DNA of 42,957 bases from Nocardioides sp. PD653-B2 (GCF_002117935.1 NZ_BDJE01000046.1:1-42957); one strand, 5' to 3'. Shown: positions 33,098 to 41,473, counted from the first letter of the stretch. Numbers and translations: made by a program. Notes: generated by a model from the sequence alone, not told the origin.

Positions 33098-33841
33098 CTG
33101 AAAGCCGATCCCTCCGCCCAGCTCAAGCTCCTCGAGATCCAGGAGCTCGACGCCCGGGCCGACCTGCTGAGGCACCAGCTCGCGAGCCTGCCGGAGCTGG
33201 ACGAGATCGCCGCCCTGGAGGCGAGCCGTCTCGAGCTCGACAACCAGGCGCGCGACGCCCGCATCTCCGTCGACGACCTCACCGTCGAGCAGAAGAAGAT
33301 CGACGCCGACGTCGAGCAGGTCAAGACCCGGCGCACCCGCGACCAGAACCGCATCGACCAGGGCCTGATCAGCAACCCCAAGGACATCGAGCGGATGCAG
33401 CACGAGATGGTCTCGTTGCAGCGCCGGATCGTCTCCTTGGAGGACGAGGAGCTGGAGGTGATGGCGACCCTCGAGGACGCCCAGCGCACCCTCGACTCCC
33501 TGGTCGCCCAGATCGCCGCCGCCGACGAGCGGCTGGTCGTGCTGCGCGCCACCCGCGACGAGCGCGGCAGCGAGATCGAGGCCGAGCTGGCCGAGCTCCT
33601 GGCCGGGCGCGCCCCGCTGGTCGAGGGCTTCCCGGAGGACCTGCTCGCGCTCTACGAGAAGCTGCGCACCAACCGGCGGGGCGTGGGCGCGGCCGAGCTG
33701 CGCCAGCGCCGCTGCGCCGGCTGCAACATCACCATCGACGCGGCCGAGATCGAGGTCATCCGCAAGGCGCCGGAGGACCTGGTGATCCGCTGCGAGGAGT
33801 GCTCCCGGATCCTCGTCCGCACGCCCGAGTCAGGCCTGTGA
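33098..33841 (+). CDS. coiled-coil zinc-ribbon protein (C4-type, DUF164)
   Basis: The 247-aa protein is a long coiled coil (residues ~1-175) with a C-terminal zinc ribbon: CAGC and, ~30 residues on, CEECSRILVR. The family is conserved in Actinobacteria and beyond; function is uncertain, with nucleic-acid-associated roles proposed. The start appears to be CTG 33098: GAGGAG lies 6 nt upstream and the following residues (KADPSAQLKLLEIQELDARAD) match where family members begin. No ATG, GTG or TTG is available nearby in frame. Stop overlaps the next start (GTGA). Confidence 0.88.
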   Translation: MKADPSAQLKLLEIQELDARADLLRHQLASLPELDEIAALEASRLELDNQARDARISVDDLTVEQKKIDADVEQVKTRRTRDQNRIDQGLISNPKDIERMQHEMVSLQRRIVSLEDEELEVMATLEDAQRTLDSLVAQIAAADERLVVLRATRDERGSEIEAELAELLAGRAPLVEGFPEDLLALYEKLRTNRRGVGAAELRQRRCAGCNITIDAAEIEVIRKAPEDLVIRCEECSRILVRTPESGL

Positions 33842-34989
33842 CCGCTCGGCACGTCATCATCGAGGCCGACGGCGGGTCACGCGGCAACCCCGGGCCGGCG
33901 GCGTACGGCGCGGTCCTCAAGGACGCCGACACCGGCGAGGTGATCGCCGAGGACGGCACCACGATCGGGGTCGCGACCAACAACGTCGCGGAGTACTCCG
34001 GCCTGATCGCCGGGCTGCGGATGGCCGAGGAGCTGGCTCCCGAGGCCGACATCGAGGTCCGGATGGACTCCAAGCTCGTCGTCGAGCAGATGTCCGGCCG
34101 CTGGAAGATCAAGCACCCGGACATGCGGCCGCTGGCGAGCGAGGCCAACCGGCTGGCGCCGTTCGGCACGACGTACACCTGGGTCCCGCGGGAGCAGAAC
34201 AAGCACGCCGACCGGCTCGCCAACGAGGCCCTCGACGGCATCCGCAGCGGCGTCACCGTCGCGGGGGAGTCCCTGATCGAGGAGATCGAGCAGGAGCAGC
34301 CGCCGACCGTCCAGAAGGAGAGCCGCGGCTGGGGGGTCCGGGGCACCTCGACGACCGTGGTGCTGGTGCGGCACGGGGTGACGCCGCACACCGTGGAGAA
34401 GCGCTTCTCCGGCGGGCTGGCAAGCGCCAACCCCGGCCTGAGCGACGAGGGCCGGGCGCAGATCCGGGCGGTCGCCGACTGGCTGGGGCCGCTGGCCGAC
34501 CGGGTCGACGCCGTCATCTCCTCCCCGGTGCGCCGCACCCTCGAGTCGGCCGAGATCCTCGCCGAGTCCCTGGGCCGGACCGTGGAGGTCGAGCCCGGCT
34601 TCGCCGAGATGGAGTTCGGGGTCTGGGACGGGATGACCTTCGCCGAGGTGGGGGAGAAGTACCCCGAGGAGCTGAAGGCATGGCTCGGCTCGCTCGACGT
34701 GGCGCCCGAGGGCGGCGAGTCGTTCCGGGTCGTGCAGCGGCGGGTGCTCGACGGGCTGGCCCGGCTCCAGGAGGCGCACGCCGGCAAGACCGTCGTCGTG
34801 GTCAGCCACGTGACGCCGATCAAGACGCTGGTGGCGCACGCCGTCGACGCGCCGCTCGAGGCGGTCTACCGGATGGAGCTCACGCCGGCGTCGGTGACGG
34901 TGCTCAGCTACTTCGACGACCGTGCCTCGATGCGGATGTACAACGCGCTGCCGCCCGGGAACGACGCGTTCACCGGCGGCTCGTGGTGA
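33838..34989 (+). CDS. bifunctional RNase H / acid phosphatase
   Basis: The 383-aa fusion has an N-terminal type I RNase H-like domain with the acidic residues in EADGGSRGNPG, AEYSGLIAGLR, RMDSKLVVEQM and NKHADRLANEALD. A C-terminal histidine phosphatase domain (from ~172) follows with LVRHGVT, SSPVRRTLESA, E in AEMEFG and VVVSHVTPI. It corresponds to M. tuberculosis Rv2228c, whose RNase H activity is known and whose phosphatase half may act in cobalamin synthesis (CobC-like). GTG 33838 overlaps the previous stop. Confidence 0.94.
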   Translation: MTARHVIIEADGGSRGNPGPAAYGAVLKDADTGEVIAEDGTTIGVATNNVAEYSGLIAGLRMAEELAPEADIEVRMDSKLVVEQMSGRWKIKHPDMRPLASEANRLAPFGTTYTWVPREQNKHADRLANEALDGIRSGVTVAGESLIEEIEQEQPPTVQKESRGWGVRGTSTTVVLVRHGVTPHTVEKRFSGGLASANPGLSDEGRAQIRAVADWLGPLADRVDAVISSPVRRTLESAEILAESLGRTVEVEPGFAEMEFGVWDGMTFAEVGEKYPEELKAWLGSLDVAPEGGESFRVVQRRVLDGLARLQEAHAGKTVVVVSHVTPIKTLVAHAVDAPLEAVYRMELTPASVTVLSYFDDRASMRMYNALPPGNDAFTGGSW

Positions 34990-35745
34990 CTAGACCTCGC
35001 TGACCACGACGTCGAGGCGGCCGTCGTCGACCCCGACGACCCAGCCGAGGTCGCGCAGGGCGTCCGCGAGCTGCGCCGGCGTGCGCGGCGCGGCGCCCGA
35101 CTCGAGCAGCGCCCGCACGATCCGGCCCTTGGTCGCCTTGTTGAAGTGGCTGACCACCTTCCGCTGGCCCTGGTGCTCGTGCAGCACGCGGACCGTCGCC
35201 ACCCGCACGTCGACCGGGCGCCAGAACGCGGCGTACATGCCGCTGCGCAGGTCGACCAGCAGCCCGCCGCCGATCGCGTCCGCCATCGCGGGGCCGAGGC
35301 TGTCGCGCCACACCCCGGCGACCGAGCCGAGCCCGGGGAGGGTGGCGTCGCCGGAGAGCCGGTACGCCGGGATCCGGTCGGTGGGCCGGACCATCCCGAA
35401 GAGGCTCGACGTCACCGCCAGCCGGGCCGTCGCCCGGCGCTTCGCGGCGGGCGGGAGCGTCGCGACGTCGAGGGCGTCGTACAGCACGCCCGAGTAGACC
35501 TGGTCCGCGCGGGCGGTCGGCGCCGTACGCAGCCGGCGGTTCAGGTCGACGAGGTCACCCTGGGTGCCGCCGATGCCCAGGGTCTTCGCGGCGACCTCCG
35601 GATCGCCGTCGCAGAGCTCGACCAGAGCGGCCAGCACGCGCTCGCGGGCCGGGGTCAGCACGGGGAAGTCGAGCGTCGACAGATCGAGGGGTTTGCCGCG
35701 ACGCGGCGCCGACTTGCCCTCACTGGGCGGCAACAGGACCAACAC
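34990..35745 (-). CDS. yaaA: peroxide stress protein YaaA (DUF328)
   Basis: The 251-aa protein matches YaaA/UPF0246: LVLLPPSEGKS at the N-terminus, RADQVYSGVLYDALDV, LFGMVRPTDRIPAYRL, and the KVVSHFNKATKG segment. E. coli YaaA binds DNA and limits iron-dependent oxidative damage. GTG 35745 is used. Its stop abuts that of the RNase H gene with no gap (34989/34990), leaving no room for a terminator between. It is divergent from the RNB gene with starts 19 nt apart. Confidence 0.92.
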   Translation of the reverse strand: MLVLLPPSEGKSAPRRGKPLDLSTLDFPVLTPARERVLAALVELCDGDPEVAAKTLGIGGTQGDLVDLNRRLRTAPTARADQVYSGVLYDALDVATLPPAAKRRATARLAVTSSLFGMVRPTDRIPAYRLSGDATLPGLGSVAGVWRDSLGPAMADAIGGGLLVDLRSGMYAAFWRPVDVRVATVRVLHEHQGQRKVVSHFNKATKGRIVRALLESGAAPRTPAQLADALRDLGWVVGVDDGRLDVVVSEV

Positions 35746-35752
35746 GGTGCCC

Positions 35753-35758
35753 TATCGT
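35753..35758 (+). promoter_or_regulatory. -10 box of leaderless RNB gene
   Basis: TATCGT lies at -12 to -7 before ATG 35765. The same bases are inside the promoter region of the divergent yaaA gene. Confidence 0.5.
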
Positions 35759-35764
35759 GCCGGT

Positions 35765-37210
35765 ATGCCGAGCAACCGCGTCGTCCGGGTCCGTACCGTC
35801 GATGACGACGTGGCGGCCGCCGCGTTGCGCAGCGGGATCACCGCCATCCAGGCGGAGCTGGGGGTCACGCCCGACTTCCCGGCCGAGGTCGAGGAGGTCG
35901 CCGCGGCTGCGGCCAGGTCGCCCCGCCTGCCCGACCTCGACCGCACCGACGTCCCGTTCGTGACGATCGACCCGCCGGAGTCGCGCGACCTCGACCAGGC
36001 CCTCCACCTGGAGCGCGACGGCGACGGGTTCGTGGTGCGCTACGCGATCGCCGACGTCGCCGCGTTCGTGACGCCCGGCGACGCCGTCGACGTGGAGGCC
36101 CACCAGCGCGGCGAGACGCTGTACGGCGCGGACTCCAAGGTGCCCCTGCACCCGAAGGTCCTCAGCGAGGACGCCGCGTCGCTGCTGCCCGGTCAGGTCC
36201 GCCCGGCTCTCCTCTGGACGATCCGGATCACCGCCGAGGGCGAACGGACCGACGTCCACGTCGAGCGGGCGCGGGTGCGCTCGACCGCCAAGCTGTCCTA
36301 CGACGAGGTCCAGCAGTCGCTCGACGACGGGTCGGCCTCGGAGTCGCTGCTCCTCCTGCGCGAGGTCGGCGAGCTGCGGCTGGCGCGGGAGGCGGCGCGC
36401 GGCGGCGTCTCGCTGCCGCTGCCGGAGCAGGAGGTCGACATCGCGGGGGAGCGGTGGCACCTGGAGTTCCGCGAGCAGCTGCCCGTCGAGCGCTGGAACG
36501 CGCAGATCTCGCTGCTCACCGGCTTCGCCGCTGCCTCGTTGATGGTCTACGCCCGGGTCGGGCTGCTGCGCACGCTGCCGCCGCCGGACCCGCGCGACGT
36601 GCAGCGCCTGCACCGCACCGCCCACGCGCTGCGGATCGACTGGCCCGCCGAGCAGCTCTACCCCGACTTCATCCGCTCGCTCGACCCCGCCCTACCCAGC
36701 CACGCGGCCATGGTCAACGCCTGCGCCCGGCTGCTGCGCGGCAGCGGGTACGTCGCCTTCGACGGCGAGATCCCCGCCGACCCGCAGCACGCCGCGCTCG
36801 CGTCCGAGTACGCCCACGTCACCGCGCCGCTGCGCCGGCTCGGTGACCGGTACGCCGGCGAGGTCTGCCTGGCGCTCTGCGCCGGCACCGAGGTGCCCGC
36901 GTGGGTGCTCGCTGCGCTGCCCGGCATCCCGAAGACGCTGCAGGCCTCGAGCCAGCGGTCCCACGCCTACGAGCGAGCGGTGCTGGACCTGGTCGAGGCC
37001 GGGGTGCTGCACGAGCGCGTCGGCGAGGAGTTCGACGGCGTCATCGTCGACGTCGACGACAAGGACGAACGCCGCGGCGTCGTCGTCCTCCACGACCCCG
37101 ACGTGGAGGCGCGGGTCGTCAGCTCTGCACGGCTCCCGCTCGGGACCGACGTACGGGTCACGCTCACGTCGGCCGACCTGGCGGCGCGCAAGGTCGAGTT
37201 CACGCTCTAG
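35765..37210 (+). CDS. RNB-domain 3'-5' exoribonuclease
   Basis: The 481-aa protein carries the RNase II/R catalytic domain. The Asp cluster is in IDPPESRDLDQALHLE, and YAIADVAAFV, RGETLYGADSKVPLHP and YAHVTAPLRRLGDRY follow. It lacks the usual cold-shock and S1 domains of full RNase II/R, though the last ~80 residues (EFDGVIVDVDDKDERRGVVV) may form an S1-like barrel. It degrades single-stranded RNA. Length and layout match actinobacterial short RNB proteins. The mRNA looks leaderless. Confidence 0.93.
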   Translation: MPSNRVVRVRTVDDDVAAAALRSGITAIQAELGVTPDFPAEVEEVAAAAARSPRLPDLDRTDVPFVTIDPPESRDLDQALHLERDGDGFVVRYAIADVAAFVTPGDAVDVEAHQRGETLYGADSKVPLHPKVLSEDAASLLPGQVRPALLWTIRITAEGERTDVHVERARVRSTAKLSYDEVQQSLDDGSASESLLLLREVGELRLAREAARGGVSLPLPEQEVDIAGERWHLEFREQLPVERWNAQISLLTGFAAASLMVYARVGLLRTLPPPDPRDVQRLHRTAHALRIDWPAEQLYPDFIRSLDPALPSHAAMVNACARLLRGSGYVAFDGEIPADPQHAALASEYAHVTAPLRRLGDRYAGEVCLALCAGTEVPAWVLAALPGIPKTLQASSQRSHAYERAVLDLVEAGVLHERVGEEFDGVIVDVDDKDERRGVVVLHDPDVEARVVSSARLPLGTDVRVTLTSADLAARKVEFTL

Positions 37211-37420
37211 ACCGACTCGACGAACGCCCGCAGCCCCGAGTCGCCGGCGCCCCACGCCGTGCGGAACGCCGGGTGCAGCGGCAGCTCGTCGACCTCCGCC
37301 ACCGGCACCCACGCGTGCGCCTGGCTCTCGGAGCGGTCCACCGTGCCCAGCACCGTCCACGTCTACCCGCCGCGCTCCCTGGCCCCGCCCGGCACCGACC
37401 ACGTCCCGCCCGGGAGGGCA
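37207..37420 (-). pseudogene. NUDIX hydrolase relic
   Basis: On the minus strand one frame reads LPGGTWSVPGGARERGG, then a TAG stop (37363-37365), then TWTVLGTVDRSESQAHAWVPVAEV split here and ending DELPLHPAFRTAWG and a stop at 37207. The first part is the canonical approach to the Nudix box and the last part is the Nudix C-terminus. The GEs..A.REL.EE core is deleted, so it cannot be catalytic. Its stop overlaps that of the RNB gene. The remaining 37421-37534 shows no gene. Confidence 0.65.
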
Positions 37421-37534
37421 GTCCTCCGGCAGCGGTACGCCAGTGACTCCTGCCGCTAGGCTGCCGACGAACCCACGTCGTCCGGCGACCGCGCCGCGCG
37501 GTCCCACGTCACCGCCGTCCGGAAGTCAGGTCCC

Positions 37535-38263
37535 GTGACAGACCTCCAGTCGATGCGGCACCGCATCGATGAGCTCCTCCGTCATGAGCGGCGCGCCGAC
37601 GAGCGCGGCGTCGTGGAGGCACTCGGGCGCCTGTGTCGGACGGTGTGCGCGGATCTCGACCTCCTCGGGTCGACGGTGACGCTGATGCCCGGTGTCGGGG
37701 CGCACGCGGTCTCGGCCGTCTCGTCCGAGACCGCTCGGCGGATCGAGGAGGCCCAGTTCGGCCTGGGGGAGGGCCCGACCCGCGACGCGTTCACGTCCCG
37801 GCGTCCGGTGCTGGTGGGAGACATCGAGCGGTCCGGCCTGCAGCGGTGGCCGGGATGGGTGCCGGCCGTGTCGGAGACGGGCGTCGGCGCCGTGTACGCC
37901 TTTCCCCTGCACGTCGGCGCCACCATCTTCGGCGTCCTCACCCTCTACGTCGGAACAGGCCACCGTCTCGACGCGGAGGGCCTGCAGAGAGCGTTGATCT
38001 TCTCGGAGGTCGCCACGGAGTACCTGCTGGACGGATCCATGCCTGGCGACGGTCACGCACTGGACCCCGGCCTCGATGCCACGCTCGACACCAATGCCTA
38101 CGTCTACCAGGCCCAAGGCATGGTCATGGTGGATCTCGGGATCAGCCTGCCTGAGGCGCTGGCCCGGATGCGGGCGCATGCCTGGGCCACCGGACGGGAC
38201 CTGACGACCCTGGCGCGCGAGATCGTCGAGGGACGGGCCATGCCACCGCGTGACGGTCGATGA
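37535..38263 (+). CDS. GAF-ANTAR regulatory protein
   Basis: The 242-aa protein has a GAF domain (residues ~15-165: LCRTVCADLDLLGSTVTLM, GEGPTRDAF, GVGAVYAFPLHVGATIFGVLTLY). A C-terminal ANTAR segment follows (YVYQAQGMVMVDLGISLPEA, RMRAHAWATGRDLTTLAREIV). ANTAR domains bind RNA hairpins and prevent transcription termination; GAF senses a small molecule or redox signal. The ligand is unknown. GTG 37535 follows a weak ribosome-binding site (CAGG). A second protein of the same type follows 42 nt later. Confidence 0.88.
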   Translation: MTDLQSMRHRIDELLRHERRADERGVVEALGRLCRTVCADLDLLGSTVTLMPGVGAHAVSAVSSETARRIEEAQFGLGEGPTRDAFTSRRPVLVGDIERSGLQRWPGWVPAVSETGVGAVYAFPLHVGATIFGVLTLYVGTGHRLDAEGLQRALIFSEVATEYLLDGSMPGDGHALDPGLDATLDTNAYVYQAQGMVMVDLGISLPEALARMRAHAWATGRDLTTLAREIVEGRAMPPRDGR

Positions 38264-38305
38264 AACGATGCAACAGTTCAGACCGACGATATGGGAGGCC
38301 CCACC

Positions 38306-39013
38306 GTGATCTCCGTGACCGACCTCGCCGACTTCTTCGTGGAGGTTGCCGACACCCTGGTCGACGAGTTCGACGTCGTCGACTTCCTCGACAACCTGAC
38401 GGCGAAGGCAGCCGCAGTCAGCGGCGCCGCTGCCGTCGGCCTGGTGCTCTCCGACCACCGCGGACGCGTCCGGTTCATGGCCGCGAGCAACGAGTCCGGC
38501 AAGATGCTCGAGCTCCTCCAGCTCCAGAATGACGAAGGACCGTGCCTGGAGTGCCTGACCAGCGGCGTACCCGTCATCAACGCGGACCTCGCGCATGCAG
38601 CCGACCGGTGGCCGAACTTCGCCCCCCGTGCCCTCGAGGCCGGCTTCCAGTCCGTGCACGCGTTCCCGATGAGACTCCGGAACCAGGTCATCGGAGCGCT
38701 GAACCTCTTCGGGTCGGAGGACTCGCGGTTCGAGGACGACGAGAGCCGCGTCGTCCAGGCGCTGGCGGACGTCGCCACGATCGCGATCCTGCAGGAGCGC
38801 CACATCATCCAGGCCGAGACGCTCACCGAGCAGCTGCAAGGAGCGTTGAACAGCAGGATCGTGATCGAGCAGGCCAAGGGCGCGCTCGCGCAGGCCGACG
38901 GAATCTCCACCTCGGACGCCTTCGACCTGCTGCGGTCGCGCGCCCGGTCCACACGCCAGCGCCTGGTCGATGTCGCCCAGGACGTGCTGGCCGGGCTCGA
39001 GACACGCCCGTAG
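38306..39013 (+). CDS. GAF-ANTAR regulatory protein
   Basis: The 235-aa protein has a GAF domain (VSGAAAVGLVLSDHRGRVRFM, NDEGPCLECLTSGVPVINAD, FQSVHAFPMRLRNQVIGALNLF) and an ANTAR domain (LNSRIVIEQAKGALAQADGI, AFDLLRSRARSTRQRLVDVA). The EGPC.EC.. motif with two Cys is common in this family. It probably acts as an RNA-binding antiterminator. GTG 38306 is chosen because GGGAGG is 7 nt upstream; ATG 38291 coincides with that site. Confidence 0.9.
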   Translation: MISVTDLADFFVEVADTLVDEFDVVDFLDNLTAKAAAVSGAAAVGLVLSDHRGRVRFMAASNESGKMLELLQLQNDEGPCLECLTSGVPVINADLAHAADRWPNFAPRALEAGFQSVHAFPMRLRNQVIGALNLFGSEDSRFEDDESRVVQALADVATIAILQERHIIQAETLTEQLQGALNSRIVIEQAKGALAQADGISTSDAFDLLRSRARSTRQRLVDVAQDVLAGLETRP

Positions 39014-39108
39014 TACCGTCGGAGGAACCACCAGACCTGCTGATCGTGAGATCAGCCCTCACCTGAAGCCACGCCCTGGACCCGCGCGTCGCCGTTGGAG
39101 TCCGTGCC

Positions 39109-39804
39109 ATGCGAACAACGCGCGTCGAACAGCTGTTGGAGTCCATCGCAGACGTCAAGCCTCACCTGCGTGGGTGGCTGCACCTCGGGATCCTCCCGCT
39201 GACGCTGGCCGGCGGCGCGGTGCTGGTCGCGCTCTCGCCGGACGCCGTCACCCGGGCGGGCTCGACGATCTTCGTGCTGTCAGCCATCCTGCTGTTCGGA
39301 GTCTCGGCGGCCTACCACCGCGGCACGTGGTCGCCCACGACTTGGCGGGTGCTGCGCCGGCTCGACCACTGCAACATCTTCGTGCTGATCGCCGGCTCGT
39401 GCACGGCGTACGCGCTGTTGCTGCTCGACGGGCGGGACCGGACGACGATGCTGATCATCGTCTGGGCGAGCGCCGTGCTCGGGGTGGGGGCGAGGTTCGT
39501 CTGGCCCGATGCGCCGCGATGGCTCTCCCCACCCATCTACGTCGCCTGTGGGTGGGGAGCCGTCCTCTTCCTCCCCGGCCTGCTGGACGGAGCCTCGCGC
39601 CTCGGTGGCGCGGGTGTGCCGACCCTCGTGCTCCTCGGCGCCGGAGGCGCGCTCTACGTCGCCGGTGGCGCGGTCTACGGGCTCCAGCGGCCCAACCCCT
39701 GGCCGCGATGGTTCGGCTTCCACGAGGTCTTCCACTCCCTCACGGTCGTCGCCTTCGCCAGTCACTACATCGGCATCTCCCTGGCGACCTACGCGCTGCG
39801 CTGA
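39109..39804 (+). CDS. hemolysin III / PAQR family membrane protein
   Basis: The 231-aa integral membrane protein has about seven hydrophobic helices. Family motifs are SAAYHRGTW, RRLDHCNIFVLIAGSCTAY and FGFHEVFHSLTVVAFASHY, containing the His/Asp/Ser set thought to bind zinc in PAQR proteins. Despite the family name a toxin role is not implied; bacterial members are linked to membrane homeostasis. ATG 39109 has little ribosome-binding sequence. Confidence 0.92.
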   Translation: MRTTRVEQLLESIADVKPHLRGWLHLGILPLTLAGGAVLVALSPDAVTRAGSTIFVLSAILLFGVSAAYHRGTWSPTTWRVLRRLDHCNIFVLIAGSCTAYALLLLDGRDRTTMLIIVWASAVLGVGARFVWPDAPRWLSPPIYVACGWGAVLFLPGLLDGASRLGGAGVPTLVLLGAGGALYVAGGAVYGLQRPNPWPRWFGFHEVFHSLTVVAFASHYIGISLATYALR

Positions 39805-39832
39805 ACGCGTACGGCCGGACCGGAGGGGTACA

Positions 39833-40348
39833 TTGACGGAGCACAACCGTCACGCTGCTGCCCCGGTCCCCGGTAGCGCGTATCCACGCACCACGCCCGA
39901 AGTGGATTCCCGCCCGATGACCACCACCCGTCCTGTCCGCGCGTGTTCCCTGGCAGCCCCCGCCAGATGTGGGACCGCTGCGGATCCGGTCTCGTCGACG
40001 TGCGACGACCTGACCGTGCTGGTGCAGCGGTCAGCGGCCGGGGACGAGGCGGCGTTCGCCGCCATCTATGACGCCACGGCGCCGCTGGTCCTCGGCCTGG
40101 CGCTGGGCGTGCTCCGCAACCCCGTGCAGGCAGAGGAGGTCGCCGAGGAGGCGTACCTCCAGGTCTGGACGCGCTGCGCCCGTTTCGACCCTGCTCAGGG
40201 CAGCGTGATCACGTGGATCCTCACGATCGTCCACCACCGGGCCGTGAGTCGGAGGCGTTCATCGGAGGGATGTCTCGAGCGCGACGTCCACTCCCGGGGT
40301 CACCGCAGCGGCCTGCGCACGCTCCATGCCCCGCGGAGCGCGCGGTGA
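39833..40348 (+). CDS. sigma-70 region-2-only ECF-like protein
   Basis: The protein (~171 aa from TTG 39833, or 143 from ATG 39917) contains an ECF sigma region 2 of SigK type: DDLTVLVQRSAAGDEAAF, LRNPVQAEEVAEEAYLQVW, FDPAQGSVITWILTIVHHRAV. It then ends in a basic tail, and region 4 (the -35-binding helix-turn-helix) is absent. TTG 39833 has GGAGG 6 nt upstream; ATG 39917 has none, so the start is uncertain. The stop overlaps the GTG of the LuxR gene. It could be a truncated sigma factor, a pseudogene or a partner of its neighbour. Confidence 0.7.
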   Translation: MTEHNRHAAAPVPGSAYPRTTPEVDSRPMTTTRPVRACSLAAPARCGTAADPVSSTCDDLTVLVQRSAAGDEAAFAAIYDATAPLVLGLALGVLRNPVQAEEVAEEAYLQVWTRCARFDPAQGSVITWILTIVHHRAVSRRRSSEGCLERDVHSRGHRSGLRTLHAPRSAR

Positions 40349-41043
40349 GTGCGTACGCGGCCTCATCTGGGCCGATCCAGCTGGCGATCCTCGACGAGGA
40401 CGACCTCGTCGTAGCAGGGGTGTCGGCCATGCTGGTGGACCACTCACGCCTGGTGAGCGTCGTTGATCGGAGGAGCCAGGACGCGGCAGTGCATTCTGAT
40501 CTCGTCCTCTACGACCCGTCCGGACCGGCGCGCGGTGGCGAGGCCGGCCTGTCGGACGTGGTGAGGACGGCCAGTGCTCGGGTGGTGGTGTTCTCCTGGG
40601 TGGCCGAGAGCGACGCAGTCGATCGCGCGCTGGCGCTCGGCGCCGCGGGCTACCTGTTCAAGGGGCTGTCCGCCGCGGATCTGTTGGCCTCGGTGCTCGC
40701 GATCCACGGCGGGGACGTCGTGGCCTGTCGCGGGCACACCGGCGTCGGTACGCCCGTGCCCGGGACCGGAGAGTTCGCGTCTCGGACAGGGCTGACTGCG
40801 CGCGAGTCGGAGGTCTTGCTCCTCATCGTCGACGGCCTGACCAATGCCGAGATCGCCGCATGCCGCTCCCTGAGCATCAACACCGTGAAGACCTACATCC
40901 GCAACGCCTACTCGAAGATCGGCGTCTCCAGCCGTTCTCAGGCAGTCAGATGGGGTCTGGAGCAGGGTTGCTCGTCGAGCGACGGGCCTGCCCGCGAGGG
41001 ACCGAGGCCGCACCCCTTCACGGTGACGGCTCACGGTCCGTGA
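40345..41043 (+). CDS. LuxR/NarL-family response regulator
   Basis: The 232-aa protein has a receiver-like N half (AILDEDDLVVAG, D57 in LVLYDPSG, VVFSWV, K106 in GYLFKG). A C-terminal LuxR helix-turn-helix follows (residues ~150-212: LTARESEVLLLIVDGLTNAEI, LSINTVKTYIRNAYSKIGVSS). It should bind DNA as a dimer; no histidine kinase is adjacent. GTG 40345 overlaps the sigma gene stop by three bases, so translation is probably coupled. The last ~25 residues are a disordered tail. Confidence 0.88.
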   Translation: MSAYAASSGPIQLAILDEDDLVVAGVSAMLVDHSRLVSVVDRRSQDAAVHSDLVLYDPSGPARGGEAGLSDVVRTASARVVVFSWVAESDAVDRALALGAAGYLFKGLSAADLLASVLAIHGGDVVACRGHTGVGTPVPGTGEFASRTGLTARESEVLLLIVDGLTNAEIAACRSLSINTVKTYIRNAYSKIGVSSRSQAVRWGLEQGCSSSDGPAREGPRPHPFTVTAHGP

Positions 41044-41064
41044 GTCGAGGTCTGCGCGGCGGAA

Positions 41065-41467
41065 GCGGAAGGGCTGGCCTGTAGGCCGGGTTCTGTCCCC
41101 GGCGAGCCGGGGGGCGACCATCCATCTACGAGTGCCGTTGCCGACACCCTCCAGCGATCTACCCGCGTACTCGGGCGGGCCGCCCTCGAACGCACGCGCG
41201 TCCCGTGCAAGCACGGGACTTCTTGATCTTGCTCCAGGTGGGGTTTGCCGAGCCGGCCGGGTCACCCCGGTCGCTGGTGGTCTCTTACTCCACCGTTTCA
41301 CCCTTACCTGCGCCTCGCCGAAGCTCGGTGCAGGCGGTCTGTTCTCTGTGGCACTGTCCCGCGGGTTGCCCCGGGTGGGTGTTACCCACCACCTTGCCCT
41401 GTGGAGCCCGGACCTTCCTCGGTGCCGTCCGAAGACGACAACGCGGTCGCCCGGCCAGCCCTTCCGC
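41065..41467 (-). ncRNA. rnpB: RNase P RNA (bacterial type A)
   Basis: On the minus strand the conserved RNase P landmarks are in order: GAGGAAGGTCCGGGCTCCAC, ACAGGGCAAGGTGG, GTGCCACAGAGAACAGACCGC, GGGTGAAACGGTGGAGTAAG, and ACAGAACCCGGCCTACAGGCC near the 3' end. The ends form a perfect 15-bp P1 helix (41453-41467 with 41065-41079: GCGGAAGGGCTGGCC). Length ~403 nt fits actinobacterial rnpB. It is the catalytic RNA that matures tRNA 5' ends. Open frames across this stretch are not genes. Confidence 0.96.
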
Positions 41468-41473
41468 GGGATC

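Noticed and set aside
39109..39804. Hemolysin III as a virulence toxin
   Set aside because: Family members are PAQR-type membrane homeostasis proteins; nothing here supports a toxin role.
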